Positions 46,055 to 54,945 of a stretch of 64,000 bases of DNA are shown here, piece by piece. The translations under genes and the position numbers were made by a program. The notes below the pieces were generated by a model, which ran no database searches, was not told where the DNA came from, and was given only the letters and a program-made list of their open reading frames with translations. Source of the DNA: Mangrovihabitans endophyticus (GTDB lineage Bacteria > Actinomycetota > Actinomycetes > Mycobacteriales > Micromonosporaceae). The stretch covers positions 1 through 64,000 of the forward strand of contig NZ_BMMX01000025.1 in assembly GCF_014646155.1 (NCBI RefSeq), written 5' to 3'. Position 1 is the first letter of the stretch. The number at the start of each line of letters is the position of its first letter.

Positions 46055-48552
46055 AGCCCGATCCTCTCCACGCGGGCGGTGCGCGCGTCCTTGCGCACCT
46101 CGAAGCGGACCGGCACCCGTTCGGCAAGGGCGGTCACGTGCGTCACCACGCCGACCATCCGGTCACCGCGCGCGGCCAGGTTCTCCAGCGTCGCGGCCAC
46201 CACGTCCAAAGTCGCCGCGTCCAGCGTGCCGAAGCCCTCGTCCAGCACGATCGACTCCAGGCTCGCGGCGGTCGTGGACATGCCGGCCAGTTGCTCGGAC
46301 AGCGCCAGCGCCAACGCCAGCGACGCCTGGAACGTCTCGCCACCGGACAGGGTGCGCACCGCCCGGCGCAGACCGGCGTCGTGGTGGTCGATGACGAAGA
46401 ATTCGCCCTTCTCGTGGATCAGGTCGTACTGCCCGCCGGTCAGGTCGCGCAGGATCCGGGACGCGCCGTCGACCAGCAGGTCCAGCGCCTCCTCCAGCAG
46501 CCACCGCTCGAAGTTGTTCGCCCGCAGGTGACCCGCCAGGGACTTGGCCACCCGGCCGTCGCGCACCAGGACGGCCCGCTGCTCGGCGAATTCGCGGGCC
46601 TGCTCGCGCCGGTCGGACAGCCGTTGCCAGGTGGCCGCGGCGCGTTCCGCGGTCACCGCCGCCGCCCGGATCAGGTCCGCGGCGGCGTCGTCCCCACCGC
46701 GCCGGCCGGGTTCCGGCTGACCGGCGGCGGTGAACAGCGCGACCACCGCGTCGTACGCCCGGGTGGTCGCCTGCCGTGCCGCCGCCACCGCCGCCTCCGC
46801 GTCGGCACGCGCCGTCGCGCGCTGCTCCCGTTCCCGTGCCGCCCAGCCGACCAGCGCATCCCAGGCGCCCGCCAGGTCGTCGCGGTCGGCCGGCGGCGGT
46901 CCGAAGCGAGCCACCGCGTCGCGGCGTTCGTCGAAGGACCGCCACGCGGCGCGCTGCCGCTCCACCGCCGCGGTCAGCGCCCGCTGCGCGCGGCGCTGCG
47001 CCTCCCGGGCGGTGCGCATCTGACCGGTCGCCTCGTCCAGGTGACGCTGCAGGCGGTCCAGCTCGGCCAGGCGTCGCTGCAACGCGTCGACACCCGGAGC
47101 GTCGGCCACCGCGGCGCGCACCTCCGCGAGCCGGGACAGGTGATGCTCGTACTGGGCGCGCTTGCGCTCCAGGTTGCTCTCCAGCTTGCGGGCCACCGCG
47201 TCGCGCTGCTGCCAGGCGCGCTCGGCCGCCTCGGCCGCCTCCCGCGCCGCCTGGCCGGCCGCGTGCGCCGCCTGCACCGCCGAATCGGCGGGCACCGAGG
47301 GGACCGCCGCCACCGGCTGCTCGCAGACCGGGCAGGTCTCCCCCGCCTGCAGGTGCGCCCGCAGCGCGACCGCCCGGTCCACGCGCTGCGCCTCGGTGTA
47401 GTCCGCGCGCGCCTGCTCCAGCACCTGCTGCGCGCCGGTGTGCGCGGAGCGGGCCAGGTCCGCCGCGGCCGCCGCGTCGCGATGCTCCACCTCGGCCACC
47501 GACAGCTCACCGGCGAACCAGTCCGCCTGCCCGGTCAGCCGTTCCTGTTCCGCGTGCCGGTCCAGGAGCAGGCGCAACGATCCCGCGTCGCCGGCCGCGG
47601 CCAGCTCGCCGCGCACCTTCTCCTCGCGTTCCTCGGCGACCCGCACCGCCTGCGCCGCGGCCTCGGCGTCGGCCTGCGCGGCGGTCGCCGCCTCGGCCAC
47701 CTGCGCGCTGCCGTCCGGCATCCGCACCGCGGCCAGCGCGGCCAGTTCGGCGTCCAGGGCGTCGCGGGCGACGGCCGCCTCGGTCTCCCCGGCCCGGCTC
47801 TCCCGCAGCCGCGGCACCGCCGCCTCCACCGCGGTGGTCAGGTCACGCATCGCGGTCAGGTGCCGCTCCGCCTCCGCGACCGCCTCGTCGTCGGCGTCGG
47901 ACAGCGACTCCAGCACCTGGTCCACCGTGGACAGTTGAGCCTCGGCCTTCGCCGCGCGACCCGAGGCGAGCGTCTGGACCTGCTCGTAGACGTGCAGTCC
48001 GAGCAGGTTGACCAGGATCTGCTGCCGGGTGGCGGGCTTGGCGTGCAGGAAGTCCGCGAACTGGCCCTGCGGCAGCACCACGCAGCTAGTGAACTGCTCG
48101 TACGGCAAGCCCACCGCGTCCTGCACCGCGCGGTCCATCTCGTTGGGCGTGCCGGCCAGCACCTCGCCCAGGTCGTCCAGGCTCATCCCGGTGTCCAGCC
48201 GGGTCACGTCGAAGCCGGGCGGCATCAGTTGCAGGCCGGCGGCGGCGGTCTTCACGTTGCCCCGGCCGTCGCGGCGCACCACCCGGGTGGCGACATATCG
48301 GGATCCGGCCGACTCGAACACCAGCCGCACCCGCGCCTCGGCGGCGGACGGGGCGAGCGCGTTGCCGATGCCGCGGGTGCCGCCCCAGCGCGGCACGGTG
48401 CCGTAGAGCGCGAAACAGATCGCGTCCAGCACCGTGGACTTGCCCGAGCCGGTGGGGCCGACCAGGGCGAAGTAGTCCGCGTCGGTGAAGTCCACGCTCG
48501 TCTCGTCGCGGAACACGGTGAAGCCGCTCATGTCCAAACGCAGCGGTCTCAT
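46051..48552 (-). CDS. sbcC: SbcC/Rad50-family ATPase
   Basis: An 833-residue SMC-like protein. Walker A GPTGSGKS (32-39) and Q-loop PQGQFADFL, then a long heptad-rich coiled coil, a zinc hook C407-P-V-C410, the returning coil, signature LSGGE (735-739) and Walker B SIVLDEGFGTLD (767-778). It is shorter than E. coli SbcC (about 1050) and nearer archaeal Rad50. With SbcD it binds and trims DNA ends and hairpins. ATG 48552 overlaps the SbcD stop (ATGA). Confidence 0.95.
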   Translation of the reverse strand: MRPLRLDMSGFTVFRDETSVDFTDADYFALVGPTGSGKSTVLDAICFALYGTVPRWGGTRGIGNALAPSAAEARVRLVFESAGSRYVATRVVRRDGRGNVKTAAAGLQLMPPGFDVTRLDTGMSLDDLGEVLAGTPNEMDRAVQDAVGLPYEQFTSCVVLPQGQFADFLHAKPATRQQILVNLLGLHVYEQVQTLASGRAAKAEAQLSTVDQVLESLSDADDEAVAEAERHLTAMRDLTTAVEAAVPRLRESRAGETEAAVARDALDAELAALAAVRMPDGSAQVAEAATAAQADAEAAAQAVRVAEEREEKVRGELAAAGDAGSLRLLLDRHAEQERLTGQADWFAGELSVAEVEHRDAAAAADLARSAHTGAQQVLEQARADYTEAQRVDRAVALRAHLQAGETCPVCEQPVAAVPSVPADSAVQAAHAAGQAAREAAEAAERAWQQRDAVARKLESNLERKRAQYEHHLSRLAEVRAAVADAPGVDALQRRLAELDRLQRHLDEATGQMRTAREAQRRAQRALTAAVERQRAAWRSFDERRDAVARFGPPPADRDDLAGAWDALVGWAAREREQRATARADAEAAVAAARQATTRAYDAVVALFTAAGQPEPGRRGGDDAAADLIRAAAVTAERAAATWQRLSDRREQAREFAEQRAVLVRDGRVAKSLAGHLRANNFERWLLEEALDLLVDGASRILRDLTGGQYDLIHEKGEFFVIDHHDAGLRRAVRTLSGGETFQASLALALALSEQLAGMSTTAASLESIVLDEGFGTLDAATLDVVAATLENLAARGDRMVGVVTHVTALAERVPVRFEVRKDARTARVERIGL

Positions 48553-49697
48553 GACTGGGCGCTCACCTCGTCGTACAGCTCGTCGAACAGCTCCCGGACC
48601 CCGTCCTCGCCACCGCCGCGGTTGTCCAGGTAGTCGCCGAACAGCTCGCGCGGAGACCGTCCGGCGCGCTGCGCGGGCGCACCGGCGCGGTCCGGCATCA
48701 TGTCCGGATCGATGCGCACCTCCAGCGCGTTCGGCAGCAGCTCCTGCACGTCCTCGCGCAGGCCGACCCGGGGCGTCTCCCGCACGATCACCCGCAGCAG
48801 GGCATCCGGCGCGTCGACGGTCGCGAGCTGTTCCAGCGTGCCCCGGACGGTACGCAGCGACACCGCGGTGGTCACCGGCACGTCGCGCACCCGGGCGGCC
48901 TTGTCGGCGCTCACGTCGACCACGGCCACCGAGCAGATGTTCTCCTCCTCGCCGAAGTCGACGGCGATCGGGCTGCCGCTGTATCGCACCGGGCAATGCG
49001 CGATGACCCGTTGCGCCCGGTGCAGGTGGCCGAGCGCGACGTAGTGCGCGTTCGGCGGGAAGACCGTGGCCGGCACGGCGTATCCCATCACCGTGTGCGC
49101 CTCCCGCTCCCCACCCCCGGCGCTGGCACCGAAGATGGTCAGGTGTGCGGTCAGCAGGTTGATCACCCCGGGTTCGGCGAACGGCTCGCTCAGCCGCGCG
49201 ATCAGGCGGGCCACGTGATCCGCGTACGTCTGACTGGCCTCCGCCGCGCTCAACTCGTACATCTCCGCGGCCCGGACGGCGTACCGCTGGGAGAGGAACG
49301 GCAGCGCGACCATCTGCCAGCGTTCGCCGCCCGCCGTGCTGCCGGAGATGACCAGCTCATCGGGGTTGTCGCGGACCGCGCCGCGGAGCACCACGCCCGC
49401 CGCCTCGGCCCACGGGCGCAGCGCGTCCAGCGCCGGTCCGTTGTCGTGGTTGCCGCCGATCGCCACCACCTGAGCGCCGGTCTGCCGCAGCGCGGACAGG
49501 GCACGGGTCACCACCCGGGTCGAGTCCGGGGTGGGCGTCGCGGTGTCGTAGAGGTCGCCGGCCACCACGACCAGATCGGGCTGCTCCTGGCGGGCGATGT
49601 CCACGACCTGGCCCAGCACGCGGATGTGCTCGTCGTGCCGGGACCGGCCCTTGAGGACCTTCCCGACATGCCAGTCGGAAGTGTGCAGGATGCGCAT
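48549..49697 (-). CDS. sbcD: SbcD/Mre11-family exonuclease
   Basis: A 382-residue calcineurin-like phosphoesterase nuclease. Metal motifs are D8-W-H10, GDLYD (47-51), GNHD (82-85), LLTAHLTIFG and GHLH. The C-terminus has the capping domain and an acidic end that binds SbcC. It follows the HerA-like gene by 9 bp and overlaps sbcC. Inferred role: nucleolytic partner of SbcC in double-strand break repair and hairpin removal. Confidence 0.95.
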   Translation of the reverse strand: MRILHTSDWHVGKVLKGRSRHDEHIRVLGQVVDIARQEQPDLVVVAGDLYDTATPTPDSTRVVTRALSALRQTGAQVVAIGGNHDNGPALDALRPWAEAAGVVLRGAVRDNPDELVISGSTAGGERWQMVALPFLSQRYAVRAAEMYELSAAEASQTYADHVARLIARLSEPFAEPGVINLLTAHLTIFGASAGGGEREAHTVMGYAVPATVFPPNAHYVALGHLHRAQRVIAHCPVRYSGSPIAVDFGEEENICSVAVVDVSADKAARVRDVPVTTAVSLRTVRGTLEQLATVDAPDALLRVIVRETPRVGLREDVQELLPNALEVRIDPDMMPDRAGAPAQRAGRSPRELFGDYLDNRGGGEDGVRELFDELYDEVSAQS

Positions 49698-49706
49698 CGC
49701 GAAACC

Positions 49707-51467
49707 CTAGAACGGAATGTCGTCGTCGGACGAGCCGCCGCGGGATCCGACCACCGCGAACGGGTCGGCGCCCTGCACAATGGACCGCATCGTGCCGGAC
49801 GGCGGCGGACCGGACTCGGACTTGCGAGTGGCCCACGCCGGGAACGGGAACTCCACGCACAACGGCACCGGAATGTCCGGCTGGTTGACGAACATCGTGC
49901 CCGGCCGGGCGAGCAACGCGCGCTGACGCATGGCCGGTGGCAGGAACCCGTACTCCGGGCGGGAGGCCTCCGCCGGGTCCAGCCGACCGACCACCCGGAC
50001 GGCCGAGTTGGTCACGATCCGGCGTTCCACCTCCGAGGCGGTCTGCTGGGCACCGATCAGGATCACCCCGAGCGACCGGCCCCGCTCCGCGATGTCCAGC
50101 AGCACCTCCTTGATCGGCGAGGACCCCTCCCGCGGCGCGTACTTGTTCAGCTCGTCCAGCACCACGAACAGCAACGGCCGGGATGTGCCGGTCTTCTCCT
50201 TGTCCTCGAACTCCGACTTGAGCGTCACGCCGACCACGAACCGCTGCGCGCGGTCCGGCAGGTTGTGCAGGTCGACCACGGTCACCTGGGCGCTCTCCGC
50301 GGTCTTGATCTGGTGCGGGCGGCGCTGCGCGAGATCGCCGCGGATCAGCCGGGACAGGTCCCGCTTGCTGCTGATCAGGCGGCGGGCGAACGCGTTCACC
50401 GTGCCCATGCTGACCGCGCTGCCGGCCCAGGTGGTCCGGGTCTCGTCGTCGGTGAGGCGGTCCACCACGTGATCCACCAGATCCTCGTATGACCCCAACC
50501 GCACCCCGTCGAGGCTGATCCCGCCCTCCGCGGGCACCGCATAGCGAGCCAGGTGAGCCGCTACCGAGTGCACCACCATGGTGTATTGCTGCCGCTCGTC
50601 GTCGGCGTCCGCGAACACGTACGGCAAGAGGCGTTTCTCGCAGAACTCCGCGAGCGTCCAGTAGAAGCTGTCCACACCGGTGAGCCGGCTTGCCACATCC
50701 GGCGCCCCGGAGGAGTCACCGGCCCGCGGCGGCGCGTAGACCCGCACATCGGGGAAGGCCGTCGCGTCCAGCTCCAATTGCTTGTACGCCGCGACGGTGC
50801 GCTCATCCAACTTGGTGTTCGGGTGGTCGAGGAACAGCAGATCCTCACCCTTCACGTTGAAGATCAACGCGCGGGCGTTCGCGCCGTCGGCGCCTAGCTG
50901 GCCGGAGCGGAACACCGAGAACAGCAGGAACGTCGCGAAGCTCGTCTTGGTAGCCACGCCGGAAATGCCGGAGATGGACACGTGGGCACCCCGGGTGCCG
51001 TCCAGGAAGTCCGCGTTGAGGAACACCGGCACGCCGTCCCGCCCGGTCCCCATCGGCACCCGGCGCTCCATCCGGTCGAAGTGCAGCGCGGCGGCTCGGG
51101 CCTCGCCGGACGCCCGGCTCACCACCGCGCCCGGGGCGGGCGGGACATAGAGCTCCGGGTCGACACGGGTGGTGGTGACCTCGGCAGCCTCCTGCACCTG
51201 GGCGGGCAGCGTGCCGTCGGCGATGGCGAACACGTCCGAATCGAACTGCGCACCCTCGTGCCGGGCACGCACCTGGGTGACCACGCCGGCGATCGTCACC
51301 GGCTCCCGGTCCGGGAGCTCACGCTTGGTCACCACGACGTCGTCGAGCTGCAGGTAGCTGCCCGGCGCAACGGCCGTCCAGAACTGCAGCGGCGTGGCGT
51401 CGGCGGTGCCGAGCACGCGGCCGACCTGCTCGCCTGCGGGGGAAGATTCGTCAGACACGCCGATCAT
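49707..51467 (-). CDS. herA: HerA-like hexameric ATPase/translocase
   Basis: A 586-residue protein. A HAS-like beta-barrel N-terminus (about 15-115) is followed by a RecA/FtsK-like ATPase: Walker A GISGVATKTS (167-176), Walker B LLFVVLDEL with Asp438-Glu439, and an arginine-finger-like RVVGRLDPAEA. HerA translocates on DNA ends and activates NurA. The length and barrel favour HerA over generic DUF87 proteins. ATG 51467 is chosen; upstream residues do not fit. It heads the four-gene unit. Confidence 0.88.
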   Translation of the reverse strand: MIGVSDESSPAGEQVGRVLGTADATPLQFWTAVAPGSYLQLDDVVVTKRELPDREPVTIAGVVTQVRARHEGAQFDSDVFAIADGTLPAQVQEAAEVTTTRVDPELYVPPAPGAVVSRASGEARAAALHFDRMERRVPMGTGRDGVPVFLNADFLDGTRGAHVSISGISGVATKTSFATFLLFSVFRSGQLGADGANARALIFNVKGEDLLFLDHPNTKLDERTVAAYKQLELDATAFPDVRVYAPPRAGDSSGAPDVASRLTGVDSFYWTLAEFCEKRLLPYVFADADDERQQYTMVVHSVAAHLARYAVPAEGGISLDGVRLGSYEDLVDHVVDRLTDDETRTTWAGSAVSMGTVNAFARRLISSKRDLSRLIRGDLAQRRPHQIKTAESAQVTVVDLHNLPDRAQRFVVGVTLKSEFEDKEKTGTSRPLLFVVLDELNKYAPREGSSPIKEVLLDIAERGRSLGVILIGAQQTASEVERRIVTNSAVRVVGRLDPAEASRPEYGFLPPAMRQRALLARPGTMFVNQPDIPVPLCVEFPFPAWATRKSESGPPPSGTMRSIVQGADPFAVVGSRGGSSDDDIPF

Positions 51468-51517
51468 GTTGCACCAGGTGTACGACAAGAGGCGGACGGC
51501 ACGTCGGTTGGCACGCG

Positions 51518-51558
51518 TTTTCCACAACTTCTAGTGGCCATCCACAGACTCATCCACA
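51518..51558. promoter_or_regulatory. Cluster of DnaA-box-like sites before herA
   Basis: TTTTCCACA (51518-51526), CCATCCACA (51538-51546) and TCATCCACA (51550-51558) share orientation and differ from TTATCCACA by one, two and one bases. They lie in the 120-bp gap between herA and the reductase gene. Confidence 0.45.
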
Positions 51559-51587
51559 AGAACTTGATCAGCGGACGTCGGCGACCT

Positions 51588-52382
51588 TCACGGCAGTCGC
51601 CGTGCGTACCGGAGAAAGAGCATGTCCTCCTCGGCCAGCACGTGCCGCAGCGCCATCCGCCGCGCCACCCCGGACGGCCCGGACGCGATCCGCCCCGCGG
51701 AACCGCCCGCCAGCAGCGGCGACACCGTCAAACACAGCTCGTCCACCAGGTCCGCCACGAGGAGCGCACCGAACAGACGCGGGCCGCCCTCGCACAGCAC
51801 CTGGGTAGCGCCGCGCTCGCGCAGCAGTCGCACCGCAGCGGCGAGGTCCACCGATTCGTCACCCACGGTCACCACCTCGGCCACCTTCTCCAGAGCCGTA
51901 CGCCGCGACGACGGACCGCGGTCACCACCATGCCGGTGGGTCAGAATCACCGGCCGGACCGGCGCGTCCGCAAAAATCGCCTGGGCCGGATCGAGGTCCA
52001 GCGACCCGGACACGACCACCATGAGCGGGAACTCGGACAGCCCGTGATCGCGCCGCCACGCACGGCATTCCGGATCCGGACGGAGGGCGTCATACTGCTC
52101 CGCGCGTACCGTCCCGGCGGCCACCACGAGCGCGTCGCACACCATCCGCAGCGTGTCGAAGATCCGCTTGTCGCCGGGTCCGGCCAGTCCCCCGGAAACC
52201 CCGTCCACGGACACCGCACCGTCGAGGCTGGCGATGAAGTTCATCCGGAGCACGGGACCGTCGCCGCGCGGATAACAGGCCGCGACGTCGCCGACCGCCG
52301 GATCGGCCGGAGCGGTCGCGCCGGCGATCCCGGCGGGGCCCGTCACGGCCTCGGCGGGCGGCCAGATCTTGACGAGGCTCAC
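51588..52382 (-). CDS. RibD C-terminal-type reductase
   Basis: A 264-residue dihydrofolate-reductase-like protein of the RibD C-terminal family: MNFIASLDGAVS, LRMVCDALVVAAGTVRAE, PLMVVVSGSLDLD and QVLCEGGPRLFGALL. Stand-alone members act as pyrimidine reductases in riboflavin synthesis or as unassigned reductases; no deaminase domain is present. The start is GTG 52382. A 39-codon gene ends 7 bp upstream. Confidence 0.88.
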   Translation of the reverse strand: MSLVKIWPPAEAVTGPAGIAGATAPADPAVGDVAACYPRGDGPVLRMNFIASLDGAVSVDGVSGGLAGPGDKRIFDTLRMVCDALVVAAGTVRAEQYDALRPDPECRAWRRDHGLSEFPLMVVVSGSLDLDPAQAIFADAPVRPVILTHRHGGDRGPSSRRTALEKVAEVVTVGDESVDLAAAVRLLRERGATQVLCEGGPRLFGALLVADLVDELCLTVSPLLAGGSAGRIASGPSGVARRMALRHVLAEEDMLFLRYARRLP

Positions 52383-52389
52383 CGGCGCT

Positions 52390-52509
52390 TCACGGTCCTG
52401 GCGGGCCGGTGACCGGCGGCCGTGGCTCCGGCGGGCGGTGCTGGCAATCGCACCACGAACCGCCTCGGCAGTCGTCGTGGCGGCGTTCGCGACAGGCGCG
52501 GCAAATCAT
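52390..52509 (-). CDS. 39-residue Cys-rich protein
   Basis: A tiny protein with paired cysteines: ICRACRERRHDDCRGGSWCD then CQHRPPEP and a Pro-rich end. CxxC, C and CDC form a plausible zinc site. I have seen similar short frames beside this reductase in other actinomycetes, which suggests a real conserved gene; this is recollection, not a search. The ATG at 52509 has AACGCC before it, no strong ribosome-binding site. Function unknown. Confidence 0.5.
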   Translation of the reverse strand: MICRACRERRHDDCRGGSWCDCQHRPPEPRPPVTGPPGP

Positions 52510-52881
52510 GTCCGCAGCGTATGCCGTGTCGCGCCGGAACGTCGGCCGCTGACGCCAGACACCGGGAATACCGGCCGTCACGCACGGCTGCCACGGCTCC
52601 ACGGCCGTAGCCGGCGGCCGTCATCGGGGCGTCCAGAGGCATCTCAGCCACGCCCGACCCCCGATGTGCGGAGCGCTTGCCGCCACCCGCCATCCTGGGA
52701 CCGGTGCCGGTGAACGCCGCCGGCACCGCCACACGTTTCCACAAACAAGAACATCACGAGTGATCAACGGAACACACGGCAACGCCGCCGGTGGCGCGGC
52801 GACGTACGAGACAGATCCGCGCCGACAGACGATAATGCCAGCGAAGTCGCTGCCCACGGGTAGCGTGCCGGGAGGAGCGCC
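52510..52881. other. Intergenic region before the LacI gene
   Basis: 372 bp without a gene. It contains perfect 8-bp arms GGTGCCGG (52703-52710) and CCGGCACC (52720-52727), a possible hairpin or operator, and AGGAG just before the LacI start. No CebR-type box is visible, so autoregulation by that site is not evident. Confidence 0.5.
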
Positions 52882-53901
52882 ATGAGCAGACAGCCGTTGC
52901 GGTCGCCAGGCCGCCCAACGCTGGACGCTGTGGCTGCCCGCGCCGGCGTGGGACGGGGCACAGCGTCCCGCGTGCTGAACGGATCGTCGCAGGTCAGCCC
53001 GCAAGCCAGGGCCGCGGTCGAGGCCGCGATCGTGGAGTTGGGCTACGTGCCCAACCGGGCGGCACGCTCCTTGGTCACCCAGCGCACCGACTCCGTCGCG
53101 CTGATCGTGTCGGAGTCGCAGGAGCGCGTCTTCGGCGAGCCGTTCTTCGCGGGCGTGCTGCGCGGCATCAACTCCGCGCTCATCGAGACACCGCTGCAGC
53201 TCTGGCTCGCCATGGCCGCCTCACCGGAGCAACGGGAAAGGGTCGAGCACCACCTCACCGACCAGCATGTGGACGGCGTGATGCTGCTCTCTCTGCACGA
53301 CGACGATCCACTGCCCGGCATGCTGCGCCGCCGCCGCATGCCGTTCGTGCTGGGCGGCCGGCCGGTGCGGCTGGAGCCGGACGACGCCTTCGTCGACGTG
53401 GACAACGTCGCCGGGGCCTGCCAGGCGGTGGAATACCTGTTGGGGCAGGGCCGCCGCCGGATCGCCACGGTCGCCGGGCCGCAGGACATGGAGGTCGGCC
53501 GGGCGCGGCTCGCCGGCTATCGGTCGGCGGTCGCGGAGCACGACCTGGATCTGGTGGCGTACGGCGACTTCAGCGAGGCCGGCGGCAGCGCGGCGATGCG
53601 GTCCCTGCTGGACCGGGCACCGGACCTGGACGCGGTGTTCGCCGCGTCCGACCTGATGGCCAGCGGCGCGTTGCGGGTGCTGCGGGAGACCGGCCGCCGG
53701 GTGCCGCGGGACGTGGCGCTGGTCGGCTTCGAGGACGCCGCCGTGGCGCGGCAGACCGATCCGCCGCTGACCACCGTTTACCAGCCGGTCGAGGAGATGG
53801 GCCGCCGGATGGCGCAGTTGCTGATCGCCCGGATCGCGGGCGAGGACGGCGATTCGCACGTTTTGCTGGACACCCATCTGGTCCGTCGAACGTCCGCCTG
53901 A
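52882..53901 (+). CDS. LacI-family regulator, CelR/CebR-like
   Basis: A 339-residue repressor. The HTH (about 12-60) contains AGVGRGTASRVLNGSSQVSP, nearly the same recognition helix as Thermobifida CelR. The sensor domain has GPQDMEVGRARLAGYR and FAASDLMASGALRVLRETGRRVPRDVALVGFED typical of the group. It probably binds TGGGAGCGCTCCCA, as found before the GH12 gene 30 kb away, and is released by cellobiose. GGAGGAGCGCC precedes the ATG. Confidence 0.9.
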   Translation: MSRQPLRSPGRPTLDAVAARAGVGRGTASRVLNGSSQVSPQARAAVEAAIVELGYVPNRAARSLVTQRTDSVALIVSESQERVFGEPFFAGVLRGINSALIETPLQLWLAMAASPEQRERVEHHLTDQHVDGVMLLSLHDDDPLPGMLRRRRMPFVLGGRPVRLEPDDAFVDVDNVAGACQAVEYLLGQGRRRIATVAGPQDMEVGRARLAGYRSAVAEHDLDLVAYGDFSEAGGSAAMRSLLDRAPDLDAVFAASDLMASGALRVLRETGRRVPRDVALVGFEDAAVARQTDPPLTTVYQPVEEMGRRMAQLLIARIAGEDGDSHVLLDTHLVRRTSA

Positions 53902-54101
53902 TTCCGCATAGGCTCGCTGAAGCGTGCCGGGCAGGCGCGGAATCCCCGGCACCAAACGGGCCATGCCGGGCGAGTCATCGAGGCCGAGCGCGGCTTAGCG
54001 GTCGGGACATGCCGCCGCAACCGGTGCGAAACGCCGTGTTGGCACGCTGGATGCCGCACGGACGGCCGTGCTGTGCCGTCGTGCCAGACGGGAGGAGTTG
54101 C

Positions 54102-54842
54102 ATGTTGCTGCGGGTACGCGTCACTCTGCCGGACCGGCCGGGCGCGCTCGGGCAGGTGGCGCGCACGCTGGGCGTCGCCGGTGCCGACATCGTCCAGGTC
54201 GTCGTGCTGGAGCGGCTCGGCGGCCGGGCCGTCGACGACTTCACCGTGGTCTGGCCGGGCGCCTCCCGTGTGGAACGCCTCCTCGCCGGGCTCGCCGCCA
54301 TTCCGGGTGTGCAGGTCGACGGCATCTGGAAGGCCATCGGCGCGCCGGTGTCCGGCGGCCACGACGCCGAGTTGCTGGCGCAGGTGGCCGCGAACCCGGC
54401 GGATGGCCTGGCGACGCTTGTCGACGCCGTGCCGGGGCTGCTGGCTGCGGACTGGGCCGCCGCTGCGGTCGTCCCGCCGGACTGGGCGGCACGCTCCGGC
54501 GCGCCACGCCCGCCATCCGCCGAGCCGACCCTTCCGGTGGGCAGCGAGCCCACCGCGGCGTACGCGAGTTGGCGCGCGCCGTCTCCGCTGCACCTGCCGG
54601 AGGTCACTCCGCTGCGTGCCCGACCGTTGATCGGCGCCGACGGCACACGGTATGCGGTGGCCCCGTTCGGCCGGGCCGGCCTGGTGCTGGTGGTGGCGCG
54701 TGCGGAGGATGCCGAACTGCCCGCCGCCGCCTTCCACGTCACCGAGGTGGACCGGGTGGCGCAACTGGTCCGGGCCGCCGCCGTCATCCTGGGCGACCGG
54801 TTGGATCACGCGGGCACGTCACCGGTGGCCAACCAGTTGTGA
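54102..54842 (+). CDS. ACT-domain protein
   Basis: A 246-residue protein with an N-terminal ACT domain (about 1-75, LLRVRVTLPDRPGALGQVARTLGVAGADIVQVVVLE) and a long C-terminal part of unknown fold containing LAELPxx-free Ala/Pro-rich sequence and FGRAGLVLVVARAEDAELPAAAFHV. ACT domains bind amino acids; the C-terminal part may be a regulatory or enzyme-like domain. GGGAGGAG precedes ATG 54102. The next gene also starts with an ACT domain. Confidence 0.72.
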   Translation: MLLRVRVTLPDRPGALGQVARTLGVAGADIVQVVVLERLGGRAVDDFTVVWPGASRVERLLAGLAAIPGVQVDGIWKAIGAPVSGGHDAELLAQVAANPADGLATLVDAVPGLLAADWAAAAVVPPDWAARSGAPRPPSAEPTLPVGSEPTAAYASWRAPSPLHLPEVTPLRARPLIGADGTRYAVAPFGRAGLVLVVARAEDAELPAAAFHVTEVDRVAQLVRAAAVILGDRLDHAGTSPVANQL

Positions 54843-54945
54843 CGGACCCCTCATGACCTTTGAGGCGTCGGCAATGCACGGTTAACACCGCCGGGGCACT
54901 CTGGAATTCGGTCCCAGAGACTCGATCCGAACTAGGGAGTGCCGC

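Noticed and set aside
46138..48633. 831-residue open frame antisense to sbcC
   Set aside because: His/Arg/Gln-rich composition typical of antisense frames in GC-rich DNA; the SbcC frame has every motif.
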